Origin: Sphaerulina vaccinii | Lineage: Eukaryota > Ascomycota > Dothideomycetes > Mycosphaerellales > Mycosphaerellaceae | Length of the DNA stretch: 64,000 nucleotides | NCBI GenBank assembly: GCA_022570795.1 | Contig: JAKUDP010000013.1 | Span: 434,001-498,000, forward strand | Direction: 5' to 3' | In this document: piece after piece, positions 33,114 through 43,944 of the stretch | How the letters are laid out: each line of letters opens with the position of its first letter | Numbering within the stretch: position 1 is the stretch's first letter | Notes under the pieces: generated by a model | Seen by the model: the letters and a program-made list of their open reading frames with translations, nothing else | Told to the model about the DNA's origin: nothing | Databases searched by the model: none | Position numbers and translations under genes: made by a program

Positions 33114-34862
33114 CAAGTGCAAGGGAACTAATGTGCACAAATTATCCTGCCCCAGTTGCGCTGAGTGCCGATGAGTCGCATGTAACGTCGAAGAGCGAAT
33201 TTGAGATTGCGATAGCTAACGGCAACGCGAATAACGCTCGCGTTGAGCAGAGGATATATGCTGACAATGGCTGTGTTTCGGTTCTAGGTAGATGGCTGGA
33301 TCCGTTGCTCGCCCTTTTCTGGATGTTGTTTCGGCGTCTTTGTCGTGGTGTAGGCAAGGCTTATCTAGCAAAACTGTGTTAGGTTTGGATTCCCATAGGA
33401 CAAGAAAGACCGATCACCAGAGAGGAGGACTCTTATAGTACAACATTCTTTGGTGCCGGCGGTATAGACACCTGCCCGCCAAGACGAGCGTTCATGCTGC
33501 TCGTGCTCAGACCAATCAGGCCGGCCTGCTAAGGCTAGCACATCTCCTAGGTATATAGCTACGATGGGCACTCTCCTAGATAGCCATCGTATGCAACTCA
33601 CTGTTCTGTCTTACCGATGGGATTGTGAGGCCTTGTCTATTGATCGCGCACAGGATCCCAAAACTGTGCTCTCGCATGGTTTTAGTCTATGGCAGCTGAT
33701 GCCGAACCGCTTCGTAGTGTACTTCTTGGTCTCGAGCTTCGGTACCGGCGCACGTGCCATAACATCTAACGAATAATCCAATTTTCCTCTGCTGGTCTAT
33801 CGGTGTTATGGCCCAGCTTATAGATCTCTCTAGTCGTTTCAGAGGCTTCCTTATAGATGCGCAGGATTTCGAGATGCACGCGAGACTCGTTGATCGACAT
33901 CCTACAGCGGGCTTATTAGTAGCTTCCCTCGACGCCCTTTTGAGATCGCTTACGCGTCGCGCTTCTCCCTAGCGACAAGTCTTGCTTTCGCCTGAATCGC
34001 TTTACTCTACTCTCGGTCAGTCTAGCTAAGGCTAGTGCTATGCGGGACATACCTTCATTGCGATGTAAAGAGCTCGATGCTTCTCGTCGCTAACACACAA
34101 ATGCAAGCGCTCCAAGAATCTCGATTTGGTCTCGCTCTGAGCCAAGGCCCTTATTTGAGGCACCATATCGCTGGCTCGTAGGTGAACGAAGTCTTTTGTA
34201 ACCGGCAAAACGACACCACAATCCCGATAGTTGTGCGTCAGAAGTGATCGCCTTGAGGAGACAGACACTGCCTCCGTATTTGACTATGCTTGCTGTACTG
34301 CATTATGGACAGAGGAGGAGCCTTGCCGCGCTAACAACCTGTAGCATTCCACATCGCGATTTGCGCGGTGTGTGTGGGTCCGTGCTACAGTGCAGCAGCC
34401 CGCGCAACCAGCATTACACGTTGGCCACTAAGGAGGGTGGAAGAAGAAAGAGAAGCCAGAAGCGGTGCTGCAGGGTGAGAATCTTGGGAGTCCTGAGATG
34501 AAGCAGTGGTTGTACGCGTATGATGTGATAGGCGATGCGAGGAGGATAGTAGCGACGCTCAAGTAGTACGTGGAGGGACCGCTTGGGCATGTTTCGAGCT
34601 CTTGCTATGTCATGTGAGTTGTGGTTATGTCCTAGTGGAGTCATGGCCTGAACTTACCAAAATTCAGGCAGCTCTTCTTGCTCGTGAATGCGGTCCGGCT
34701 TCCTTACAGCCGCAATATAAATCTTTCCATCATGATCCTGCCTGCTTTTCCTTGCATCAACACGAACCTCAGGAATCTTGCTTTGATGACAAACTCCACC
34801 CTCTACGCCACTGTTGCTCGATCAAGTCTAGCTTCCACGAGAACTGCGCTGCAGAATTGATT
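33114..34862. other. No gene recognised
   Basis: Only short frames of 60-85 codons on both strands with no domain or splice logic. The last 250 bp are the likely 5' region of the F-box gene. Confidence 0.4.
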
Positions 34863-35801
34863 ATGTTATCGGACCAAGGCCTGATGATTCGTGACCACTC
34901 GCAGACTTCCCTTTACGCCTCGAATCAAGCCGTTATGACTGCAGTACCAGAAGAGTCCAAGCGAGATGTGGTCGTGAGCGTATCCGTGACGCATGGAGTA
35001 TCGCAAGTGGCGGTGAAGTTCACAGCCTTCAGCACACTGTCGGAGCTGCCGAAGGAACTTATTGACAAGATCAGTGATTACCTCGACGAAAAGGACTTGG
35101 ATGCACTGTCTGCTACATCCCGCCAGCTCGAATCAAAGGTCCTTAAGCAAAGATTTACGCATCTAAAGCTTTACCCCTATCTCTCCACAACGAAGCAGGA
35201 AGATGTTGAACACATTATGTCGCATCAGCACTTCGGCCCCGCCATACGCAGCGTCACATCTGGCCTCGGTATTTCTGGTAGATATGTGACCGAACGGTCG
35301 GAGAGAATGCCAAAACTCTTTCGGGCATTGCAGAAAGCGCCGAATCTCACGGAATTGATTGTGGAGTGTGGCGACCTCCGTTGTCAGTACGACTTCGGTC
35401 GGTATCTGGTCTACGAGGAAAAGTACATAACACTTCCGAATCTGAAGAAGCTCACCCTGACCAACGGCATGATCGAATTTGAGAATCTTCTTTACTTCAT
35501 CGATGCTCAGCCGAAGATAGAAGAGCTTCACATCGAACGCTTGCGCGTCGAGGACGAAGAATTGGGCGATGTCCATCACATTGATGTACCAGGCTATCGG
35601 GGAGCGGGGATGAGGGGTTCGGTAATAAAGGGCTTCCGCGTCTCCAGTTATGTTGAAGCACACACTGCGATGAAGCATATTACCACCGATGAGAAGAGCA
35701 ACCGAATCTGGGGAGATGATCTCTCAGGGCGTTGGACGGATCGAGCAGCTTCACTGAGGGAGGTGGATGATCCAGAATGGTTCATGCTCCACACCATTTA
35801 A
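34863..35801 (+). CDS. F-box protein, paralog 1
   Basis: A 312-residue frame from the ATG at 34863, chosen because the distance to the conserved KRDVVV segment equals that in paralog 2. LSELPKELIDKISDYLDEKD then LDALSATSRQLES is a clear F-box (about residues 58-95). After it come LKLYPYLS, a GPAIRSVT block, ALQKAPNLTELIVECGD, LPNLKKLTLTNGMIEFENLL and PKIEELHIERLRVEDEELGD, which look like irregular leucine-rich repeats. Likely an SCF substrate receptor; the target is unknown. A GTGAGC...AG stretch at about 34975 aligns with the intron of paralog 2, so a 45-bp in-phase intron is possible. Its neighbour at 36654 is a tandem duplicate. Confidence 0.75.
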   Translation: MLSDQGLMIRDHSQTSLYASNQAVMTAVPEESKRDVVVSVSVTHGVSQVAVKFTAFSTLSELPKELIDKISDYLDEKDLDALSATSRQLESKVLKQRFTHLKLYPYLSTTKQEDVEHIMSHQHFGPAIRSVTSGLGISGRYVTERSERMPKLFRALQKAPNLTELIVECGDLRCQYDFGRYLVYEEKYITLPNLKKLTLTNGMIEFENLLYFIDAQPKIEELHIERLRVEDEELGDVHHIDVPGYRGAGMRGSVIKGFRVSSYVEAHTAMKHITTDEKSNRIWGDDLSGRWTDRAASLREVDDPEWFMLHTI

Positions 35802-36511
35802 GAAGATTGCATAGCGTCAGATGATTCGCAATGACAAGCCTCGCGCTAGGATTGAGTCTCGTCACGGCAAGTGCAAGGCATCAGACATGTAGAGCATGTA
35901 GATATGTCAAGCAAGCTTTATCTGTCTCTCCTATCCTGGTATCCACTCGTTGCTTCCAGGTCTCTGGTAGTGTCACCGCGGGAGCAAACCAGTCGTCGCA
36001 GGATTGTATCCAGTTCATTTCCGCTTCGTCGACAGTCTAGTTCGTCCTCTCTTCCTATTGTATCGAAACTCCCAGCAAGTGTATATGAACCTCGAAGATT
36101 TCCCAGCTTATATACGATGTCATATGTCACCGTATGATATCTTCGGCTTTTGGGTGGCTTTGGTTTCAAAATCACTCTGAAGACCGCAATTGTTTTGATC
36201 GACGTGTCTGCAGCTTCAATGGCATGGCCGACAGCGACTTTCAGAGATGTGTTGTCGAGCATCTCCAGTGAGTCCCAGTTACCCAGTCACTGTAGTCGGA
36301 ATCCCAAGCACGATGCTAGGAACAACCGGGATTAGAGATATCGTCTCCACGGGGACCAAAGTTCAGGCGCTCTTGTCGGGCTAACATGGAACATCGTTAT
36401 TGCGGACCAAGCTTCCGTCATGTGTAGCTGATCCACTCTTTGGACATCATTCTCGTCGTGTTGACTCGAGCAACAAAAGTGAGGACAAGTCGAAAATTTT
36501 CTCCGGCCTGG
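35802..36511. other. Intergenic region between the F-box paralogs
   Basis: No gene recognised. Frames on both strands are short and lack motifs. It holds the terminator side of paralog 1 and the upstream region of paralog 2. Confidence 0.4.
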
Positions 36512-36520
36512 TATAAAAAA
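36512..36520 (+). promoter_or_regulatory. TATA box upstream of F-box paralog 2
   Basis: GTATAAAAAAATC, about 140 bp before the ATG at 36654. The following leader is rich in ACAC and CTC, as in fungal 5' untranslated regions. Confidence 0.5.
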
Positions 36521-36653
36521 ATCTTTTTGTCCAGCGGACTTCCTTCATCAACATCCACATCTGGATATCCGATCTCAGAACAGATCACATACACCACGCC
36601 AATACACTCAGAACACAGCCAACTTCACACAAGAACTCCCTACTAGAGACAAC

Positions 36654-37562
36654 ATGACTACCCAAATTCGGCCAAGATGCAGACCTCGAGTTCCTGCACC
36701 CAGACGCGTAGTCACTGAGGCTCAACTCCAGAAGACCGAGCGAGACGTGACTGTAAGTGCTTCAGTTACTCATGGGGCGCTTCTATCATCGCTGACACCC
36801 ATCTCACAGACCTCCACAACAACTGAGCGCACGCTCGCGGAGGTGCAGTCGAATGCCGAGTCCAATGCAAGAGCAGAGAAACGCCTGCAGAACTTGCCCA
36901 AGGAGATTGCGGACAGAATTGGCAACAGTCTCAATCTGAAAGACTTCGGTGCGCTGTACGCCACATCCAGACAGCTCGAATACAAGCTACGCGATACCTT
37001 CGCCAAGCGGAACTTCCAAGACCTTAGAGTCAAGCCATGGAGCGATCTGAGTAAGGTCAAAAGCATTGTCTCTACCGGACGTCTCGGGTCCGCCATACGC
37101 AGCGTTACCGTGTGCGTTCCATCGCCTTGGGGTGGCTTCTCACAGTCTCCTGAGTTTGATGAGCAACTGCGAAAGCTCTATTTAGCACTACAGCAGGCTC
37201 CAAACCTCACAAGCTTGAGAATCGAGTGCAGCGGCCAGGGTCCGAAACGCAACTTCGATTTCGATTTGCCTGCCGTCGCGCTCCTGAATTTGAAGAAGCT
37301 TTCTCTGTCAAATGGCAACATAGATCTCGAGAGTCTTCTTGACTTCTTTAAGATACACCCCAAGATGGAAGAGCTCCACATGGAAAAGATGGTTGTTGAT
37401 GACGAGAAGTTGGGTGATGCTTCTCCCACCTTTCTGGAACTACTGCACGGTATCCAGCCATTACGGGGAGGGTCCTTGCTTTCAGATGTCATGAAAGCGA
37501 AGACGAATTTGAAGACCATAATGATCGATGAGCAGAGCAAGCGAATTGTCCAGGAACGATAA
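36654..37562 (+). CDS. F-box protein, paralog 2
   Basis: Starts MTTQIRPRCRPRVPAPRR. LQNLPKEIADRIGNSLNLKD then FGALYATSRQLEYK is the F-box. LALQQAPNLTSLRIEC, LLNLKKLSLSNGNIDLESLL and PKMEELHMEKMVVDDEKLGD match paralog 1 block for block. A textbook intron lies at 36753-36809 (GTAAGTGC, GCTGACAC and CACAG; 57 bp). It has no stop and is a multiple of three, so spliced and unspliced messages give 283 or 302 residues. Both forms keep the F-box. The 3' end is shorter than in paralog 1 and ends at RIVQER. Likely an SCF adaptor; the substrate is unknown. Confidence 0.78.
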   Translation: MTTQIRPRCRPRVPAPRRVVTEAQLQKTERDVTVSASVTHGALLSSLTPISQTSTTTERTLAEVQSNAESNARAEKRLQNLPKEIADRIGNSLNLKDFGALYATSRQLEYKLRDTFAKRNFQDLRVKPWSDLSKVKSIVSTGRLGSAIRSVTVCVPSPWGGFSQSPEFDEQLRKLYLALQQAPNLTSLRIECSGQGPKRNFDFDLPAVALLNLKKLSLSNGNIDLESLLDFFKIHPKMEELHMEKMVVDDEKLGDASPTFLELLHGIQPLRGGSLLSDVMKAKTNLKTIMIDEQSKRIVQER

Positions 37563-37952
37563 GGTTGATCGTATGCTGGAGGAGATGAAAAAGGACAATA
37601 GAGTCTCGGCAAGGGGTGTGGACGCTCCAAGATGATTCGAATACCAAGCTCATGGAGGCGAGTGCATCGGACCAGGCAAGGGAAGATGTGGTAGCGGAGA
37701 GTGACCACGGGTTGCATGATGTCGAGTTATTAGCAGTATAGTCTGTGAATGTAAGAGTGCCTTACAAGGCACACATGCAGAAGATTAGGTACCATTGACA
37801 GGTACCTCGGCTTCCTTTCCTCCGGTGGTATGGTGGGATGCTTTGTCGCCTGACATGTGCTCTGACATGCGGCAGAAGAATCGACGCCAGATCGTGTAGT
37901 ATACCACAAGCTTAAACCATTGCCCCACAGAGATCGCTCACTGCCCCGTACC

Positions 37953-38685
37953 ATGCAGAAAGGATCACCTCTCAAGACGGCAGCACTTCGCGCGCACAGG
38001 CTGAGGCCTGTAGCTCGACTACAATCGTCCCTGCAGACGCCAATATGTAGTCGCAGCTTCATGGAATCCTCTTCCGACTGGCCACTTGCAAGTTCGAAGC
38101 AGCACAAATGTCAGGACAGCGAAGCATCAGCCCAGCGCGTCCGACATGATGGGCCACTGTACCCGCAGCAACAAGAATCATCCAGATATCCATCGCGAGC
38201 TGACATTCACGACCTCTTCTCTAATTTGACCAACAACCCATCCGCATTCTTTGACAGAGTAGCTCCTGATGTCGACTGGACGGTCATGGGCACACACCCT
38301 TGCGCAGGTCGCTACAAGTCTCTTCAAGATTTCCAGAAAGCTACACTTCAGCGTCTGGCCAAGATCATGCGAGAGCCCGGCATCCAACTGAAGCCAAGGA
38401 ATGTTATTGGAGGAGGAGACCAAGCGTGGTGTACCGTTGAGTTGGTCGTCAATGCGGTGTGTCAGAACGGTCAGTACTCAGTCATAATGGAGCGGAGGGT
38501 GGCGCATGCTGATGACTGCAGGTCTTGTATTCGACAACTGCTATGCCTGGTGTTGTCGTTTCGATGAGCGTGGCATGATTGTTGAGGTAAGAGCTTATCT
38601 TGATAGCTGGCTTGCAAGGCAGGCGATCGTGCAGAATGAGGCTCCTAGTCGTAGAGCAGAAGTGCCGAGAGTGGGTGAGTTGTGA
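37953..38685 (+). CDS. SnoaL-like (NTF2-fold) protein
   Basis: Two exons, 37953-38469 and 38522-38685, with a 52-bp intron (GTCAGT...CTGCAG); 226 residues in phase. DLFSNLTNNPSAFFDRVAPD, VDWTVMGTHPCAGRYKS, WCTVELVVNAVCQNG and, across the splice, LVFDNCYAWCCRFDERG then IVEVRAYLDSWL follow the SnoaL-like pattern. In fungi such proteins are often polyketide cyclase-like or of unknown role. The first 45 residues are Arg/Ser/Ala-rich without acidic residues (KTAALRAHRLRPVARLQSSL) and look like a mitochondrial presequence. The start is the first ATG of the frame. A specific reaction cannot be named. Confidence 0.75.
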
Positions 38686-38715
38686 CAGTGCTTGATATGC
38701 ATACGTGATGCCAGG

Positions 38716-40062
38716 TCAGGTCAGAAGAATCTCATATCCATCCTTTGGTATCCTAACAGGTTCTTCGTCCATTCCATATGCTCGCCTAATGACCTCAAAG
38801 ACGATAAGTCCTGCACTCGTGCTGGGAACCTGCCGAATGGTATTCGAGATGAAATGTCGAAACAGCCAAGGTCGCAATCCTCCATCTCTTCTCGCCAGCG
38901 CAAAAACATGCTTCAGAGTCTTACGATATGCTGCAGCATACAGCCTCAGCGCTCGAACTTTCTTCTCTCCAGGCTTCGTATGAGTGTGATTGTCGATGTA
39001 CTCCAATCTGCCATAGTGGATGTCCTGTATTCGACTCAGAGGGTGCTGTATGATTGCCTGTGCAACAGAAGCAGCAACGCCAGCCAGCAACAAGAACGTA
39101 GGCTCAACCATGAAGTGCGGCCGAATCTCAGGACGTTGTGAAGAACCATGAGTTCTTTGGACCGAGATGGACTCTCGTTGTGTGTCGGAAAGTTGCTTCC
39201 AGCTGCCGTAATAATGGCTAACGAAACTGTAGAAAGCTTGAGACTTGACAGTTTCGAAAGTGGCGAAGAAGACGCCAGCACCGAAGGAGTCTCGAAGAAG
39301 TGATAGAGACCAGCCTGCGAATACACCTCTTGCTCCAATCTCTTGGGTCTTGCGTAAGCCGTAGTGCCACATGTTGCGATACTTACCATCCATCATCTCT
39401 GTACTCTGAAACCTGACTTGCAAGGCATCTAGTGGCGCCGCTATGACACTTTGTATGCTTCCGGCTAGAAATCCGGCCGAGAAGCACGTTCCGAAGGATG
39501 GTGGTGGAAACACTCTTTTCGTTGACATGGAATTGGGCTCGTGGATCAAGCTCAATGTTTGCAGGTATGCTGTATATAGAACAGCGCCGACTGCGGTATT
39601 GGCGATGAGAGGCGGCAAGACCTGATTAGGTAAGAAGCTCCATCCATATTGTTGAACTGCTGAGGCTAGCAGCATAGGAGAGGTCATTCGCCATGACCAG
39701 GCTTGGCCTGCTTGGACATTTGGATTGATAGCTCTAGCGTAGCCCTGATGTCTGGTCAGTACTTAAGTTCAAGCTCGGCAAGATGCTCAGCATACCATAT
39801 AGCTGCAAACGTGTCAGTGGCCTTCTCTCACGTATTTCGGTCTGACTTACTCGATCCTGGGCCTGAAGAAGGCTTTGATGGGAGCCCTAAAGTAAAAAGT
39901 AAGGAGACGTGCGCTCAAGGCTCGCATAGTGGCTGCAGTAAAGCCAGTCTGGGCGTGCTCTTTTCGCTTTTTCGTCGTGGCCTCAATTTGCATCGGCTTC
40001 GACATGCTTCCGCCTTCGCGGTGACGAGCGTCCTGTCCGCCATCACGAACAGCGTCACTCAT
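38716..40062 (-). CDS. Mitochondrial-carrier-fold membrane protein with a 7-nt microexon
   Basis: 415 residues from three exons: 40062-39851, 39802-39796 (7 nt) and 39744-38716. Introns are 48 and 51 bp, with GTAAGT and GTATGC donors and TTGCAG and ATCAG acceptors. Joined, the boundary reads FFRPRIDYMGYARAINPNVQ. Exon 3 holds carrier-type repeats: AAPLDALQVRFQSTE and IIQHPLSRIQDIHYG fit the 'PxD/SxxxR' carrier signature, with loops such as GLRKTQEIGARGVFAGWSL. SLC25 carriers move metabolites across the inner mitochondrial membrane; this one is a divergent fungal type and I cannot name its substrate. The start MSDAVRDGG is the first ATG in frame. The 3' end is 30 bp from the convergent SnoaL-like gene. 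Confidence 0.82.
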
Positions 40063-40852
40063 CTCCCAGGCGTTTATTGAGCTGATGTTATTGTCGCATC
40101 GTGTCCTTGTGTGAGAAGTAGAGATGGAAAGCCATGTGAGGTGTGCCACGAGGACAGGACAGCACCTCCCGGGGAAATGACGGAACGCCAAGACAGCCTG
40201 TGGATACTGTACCTTACTTCGTTTTCAACTTGTCCTTCTGTTCTGCGATCCGGAGTGACTGGACCTGGTATGCCAATAACCGTTTTCACTTCGAGAATCG
40301 CCATCTCTGGATCCTATGGAGCAAAGTCCTTACCCACGACCGTTGGCTATGGCTACATCGTATGGACATCCATAAGAGCACGTTCCTCGACGGAGTCACT
40401 GGAAAGAGCACGTGTTCGTGCTGTTGTCCAGAGTTTTGCAAGGAGACTTTTCGATTGAAGTCTGAAGATCAAGCAAGAACCCCTACGGCGGAGCCTCACT
40501 CACCAATGTATTGTCCGAAGTCGAGGAGTTATCTGATGATGTTGAGACGGGCCTCGCCACCATTGCAGATTGATCTACTCACTGAAGAACCCTTCAACGA
40601 GGGTACCAACGCATTCAATCAGTAGAGACTGGCAACTCTTGGTAGCACGTCACTCGTGCAAATATGGAAGCTCGAGGAGAAGTTGCGCACAGTCAGGACG
40701 TTCACTGGAACAGCACACATAGACTCAATCAGCCATACCACTTACAAGTCACTCAACAAGGCTCACTGAACCAGAGCTCAATGATTCTGAGATTCGACAG
40801 GACTGGTACTGTAAAGTCCCATTCTTCATCATATCTACCACTCCAAGCTCAT
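40063..40852. other. No gene recognised
   Basis: Upstream region of the carrier gene and downstream region of the membrane-protein gene. A plus-strand open frame (40143-40625) lacks an ATG start and any motif. Confidence 0.4.
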
Positions 40853-41722
40853 CTACGCGTTCGCCGCACTACATGTAGAATTTAGACAACTCTGATACGC
40901 ACTAGCCGTGTGGCTATAATCCACCTTATCAGTCTGATACCCATTCCCCCTATCATTCTTCAAGAAGCAATTGCCTCCCCTGGCCTGTACTGGTGCAGTC
41001 AAGTTGGCATAGTACGTGACAGCTCTGCAAGGCGGAGTCGTGCCAGCGGCATTCCGCTCATCGCATTTATCAAGACAGTCTTGGAACGTATATACTGTGA
41101 TCTTTCCGCCCAGATTGGACATTGTGACGTTGTCGGTGTCGGCATAATACGATGGATGGCCGACTTGGTATTGAGTGAAACATTCTTGGATGTAAGGTGT
41201 TCCGGATTGTGAGGTTGTGGTTTCCGTGCTATTGCAGGAGAACTCGGCCAGGCCTGTTGAGCCGGAGGTTACTGCTGAGGAGGTTGCGGTCGCTGTTGTC
41301 GAAGCTGTACTCGATGAAGATGTTGTCGATGCTGATGCACCCTCGCTGATGCCTCCATTGCTCACGTTCTCTGTATTCTTGCTGCTCTTTTGCGATAGTC
41401 CAACTCCGAGCCCGACACCGAGGCCTATAGCTAGAGCGAGAAGGATCGCACCGATGATGATCCATATCAGGCGCTTTCGCTTGCCGGCCTGAGGTTCTTT
41501 GTATATTGCTTCTGTAGATGCGCCACCTGCGAGCTTTTCATCACGGTTTCCACATGCCGACGAGTATGATTGATCCTCCTGGAAGTGCGGAGGACTTTGA
41601 GCATATGATGGATATTGAGGTATGCTTTTCCCTTGCTGCGCCATTGGATCATGCGTTGGTATCAGTCCATCAGCCCCATTCCCTTCTACCACTTCTGGTG
41701 CATTATTGCCATCCTTGTTCAT
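40853..41722 (-). CDS. Single-pass membrane protein with apple/PAN-like ectodomain
   Basis: From ATG 41722, 289 residues. A hydrophilic N-terminal part of about 85 residues (Pro/Gln/Tyr-rich) ends in KRKR, then a membrane helix LIWIIIGAILLALAIGLGVG, then a Ser/Thr-rich stalk of about 45 residues likely to be O-glycosylated. A Cys-rich domain follows with ITVYTFQDCLDKCDER, PPCRAVTYYANL and GGNCFLKND, the pattern of PAN/apple-like modules that bind protein or sugar. Such proteins are common at ascomycete surfaces; the function is unknown. The frame stays open to 41785 with NLDSRGGYSLLS, which resembles coding sequence, so an upstream exon may add a short N-terminus. Confidence 0.72.
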   Translation of the reverse strand: MNKDGNNAPEVVEGNGADGLIPTHDPMAQQGKSIPQYPSYAQSPPHFQEDQSYSSACGNRDEKLAGGASTEAIYKEPQAGKRKRLIWIIIGAILLALAIGLGVGLGVGLSQKSSKNTENVSNGGISEGASASTTSSSSTASTTATATSSAVTSGSTGLAEFSCNSTETTTSQSGTPYIQECFTQYQVGHPSYYADTDNVTMSNLGGKITVYTFQDCLDKCDERNAAGTTPPCRAVTYYANLTAPVQARGGNCFLKNDRGNGYQTDKVDYSHTASAYQSCLNSTCSAANA

Positions 41723-41785
41723 ATTCGAGAGCAGGCTGTACCCGCCTCGAGAATCCAGATTGGCGATTTGTGAGTTTCCCGGCAA

Positions 41786-43646
41786 GACTTGATGGCCTGA
41801 GATACGGAGCTGCAGATCAGTGTATCGCGTCGTGTTCTGAGCAGGAAAAGTGCAAACGAGAGAAGGTCAAAGAAATGGAAACAATGCCTACCTACCTTAT
41901 GACATCCTTCGTGTGTCCTTCCTATCACATATAGATATGCCGCTACTGGAGATCGTCTGCAGTCCGCCGAGCGCAAGAGGGCAGAGAATAGATCTGCAGC
42001 TGACCACAGCCTGTCGGAACCAATCTCCGTCATGAACTAGGCGATACCAACAACGCCACCCGTAGGGGCATTGCTGGGCTATATCGCCTCGTACAATGTC
42101 GATTTGGGCAGTTCTTGTTCGTGCCGGGCTCACGAGTATGGCAGCTGGAGCATCGAGCAACCATGATCTTGATAGTGGCCTTGAAAGCGGATCTTCTGAT
42201 GATATTGTTGAGTATATTCTAACCAGAAAATTGATGGTATAGGCGGCTAAAGTTCAAGCACATCCTCGGTGGCACGTGGATCATGCCTTAGCGTGCGGCT
42301 GAAGAAATCCTTCGACTCCTTCGCATGTTGCCCTAGACAGCAACCCTCGTCTTGTATCGAGAAAGCGTGGAAGGCATCATGTCGTGCAGAGGGATGTTGA
42401 CGAGGATGTCGAGACGCTGTTGGAAGGTCTCTGCGAGGCGCCGGATTGCAGCCAAGACCAAAACGAACAACCTCACCTCATCGCCCGAATCCGACCGCCC
42501 AAGATATAGCATAGCCATAATCTCGAGATATGCTTGTGCTCACCACGATGAGATGAAAGAGTCGGAGAGGAAAGCCCATTATGTCTGCCATTGGCGATCT
42601 AGGAGGCTGTGATCTATGCAAGCCTTGCCAGAGCATCGACTTTCGCGAATGGCTCAGCAGTGGATAGAGCTCTGCGATCATGCACATGGATCCGACTGTC
42701 ACGTTTCAAAAGGACAAGAGGCCTCTGTTCAGCCAGCGCAGCCTGACTCACTGAGCCTGGACGCTCCTGACTTAGCTGAGATCCACAACACAGCACCACC
42801 TATCGATGGCCAGGATCAGTACTGGGTCGGGAGGCGACGCCGAATGGAACAAGTTTCTGAACCAATTGCACATTGAAGAAGACATGTGCGATCTCATTGT
42901 GACTGACGGAAATGATGTCTCCTACAAGCCGACTCTACACGTGATGTGTATCGGCTTCCATGGAGAGATTGCTATGCGGATGGGCATTGGCACGATCAAC
43001 GAAGATGCTTGGGTTGCTAGTAACCCTCAGTGGAAGCTGGTGGCATTGGGTTGATATATAGCACTGAGGTGAGTGTGATCAAGAAATGTAAGCAGTATGT
43101 CAAAAGACCTCACCCACCTTCTCTCTAAACACTAACACTACCTGGTCTCCACTGATACAGTCCTTGCTGCACCCTGCTCACGTCCAGGTTCAACCTGTGT
43201 TACATCAAGATACCTCCGCTAAAGGCCGTCTCGTATTGAGGAGGTAGCTTCACTTCTCTAGTGCAAGTGCGATGGGCGGCGCGAGAGTGCGGAAGGGTGT
43301 ATTCTTCTACAAACACATGCTTCTTAGATATGCTGCTGGCTGTTGCATTAATTTGGAGAATTGGCTTGCGATGGTCGTGCTAAAGTGCTACTCGGATTGT
43401 GGTACTCTTTGGGGTCTGTGTGAAGCGGACGACGGAACCCCGTACGGTGGTTGTTGTTGTCATGACCAAAAACATCGCCATGTGGTATCATTTCTCTCTG
43501 CACGCCGGCAAACATCAAGCACCCGGCAGCACTCTTCGCTGGCGGCGGAGATGTTTTACCAGACTCGAAGCGAGTCTCTCCAGCATCTGGACGACCTTCT
43601 TGGTCTTGCGGTAAGCCAACTCCGCCGCCTGCATCTTCGCCTTTTT
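41786..43646. other. No gene recognised with confidence; one weak frame
   Basis: About 1.9 kb of normal-composition DNA. The best candidate is 42806-43054 plus (82 codons from an ATG, WNKFLNQLHIEEDMCDLIVT), possibly part of a broken gene together with CDLCKPCQSIDFREWL near 42610 in another frame. 43272-43676 plus is open but Cys/His-rich in a way that suggests chance. No domain is assigned. Confidence 0.35.
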
Positions 43647-43920
43647 CTATATCCTATGCTCCACCCTCTGCCTTGACTCCAGGGCTCCCGAATAGACGAT
43701 CACGAACCTGGACTGTTCTTGGGCATCGGCTTGCAGAGACACTTGGCTGATAGGTGGCTCGTCGACCGACAGGGCGCTCACAACTGCTGCCAGACCATGC
43801 ACATCTGCCACTGAGTGGTGCAAAGATATGACGACACACACACCTCCTCTGGTGAAATTCCCGTGGACTGCAAACACTGGCTGCCCTTGAGGTGCGAACA
43901 CAATGCGAGGACCCTATAGT
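43647..43920 (-). pseudogene. Acyltransferase (HHxxxD, TRI101/BAHD-type) fragment
   Basis: The minus-strand frame reads PRIVFAPQGQPVFAVHGNFT then GGVCVVISLHHSVADVHGLA, with the catalytic His of HHxxxD kept and the usual following Gly. This fits fungal BAHD-like O-acyltransferases of secondary metabolism. Only about 90 codons are present; the N-terminal third and the C-terminal DFGWG region are absent. Joining it to the upstream gene by the GTAAGT...CTATAG pair puts it out of frame. It is best read as a remnant. Confidence 0.6.
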
Positions 43921-43944
43921 TAAGAACTGTCAGCAAAAGGTTAT

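Noticed and set aside
34602..34862. N-terminal extension of F-box paralog 1
   Set aside because: It begins with TTG, has no ATG before 34863, and paralog 2 has no such extension.
40143..40625. 160-codon plus-strand frame between the carrier and membrane-protein genes
   Set aside because: It has no ATG at its start, has Trp/His/Cys-rich composition unlike the neighbours, and shows no motif.
43272..43676. 134-codon plus-strand frame from ATG 43272
   Set aside because: Cys/His clusters come from low-complexity GTTGTTGTT-like DNA. It overlaps the acyltransferase fragment on the other strand, and no domain is recognised.
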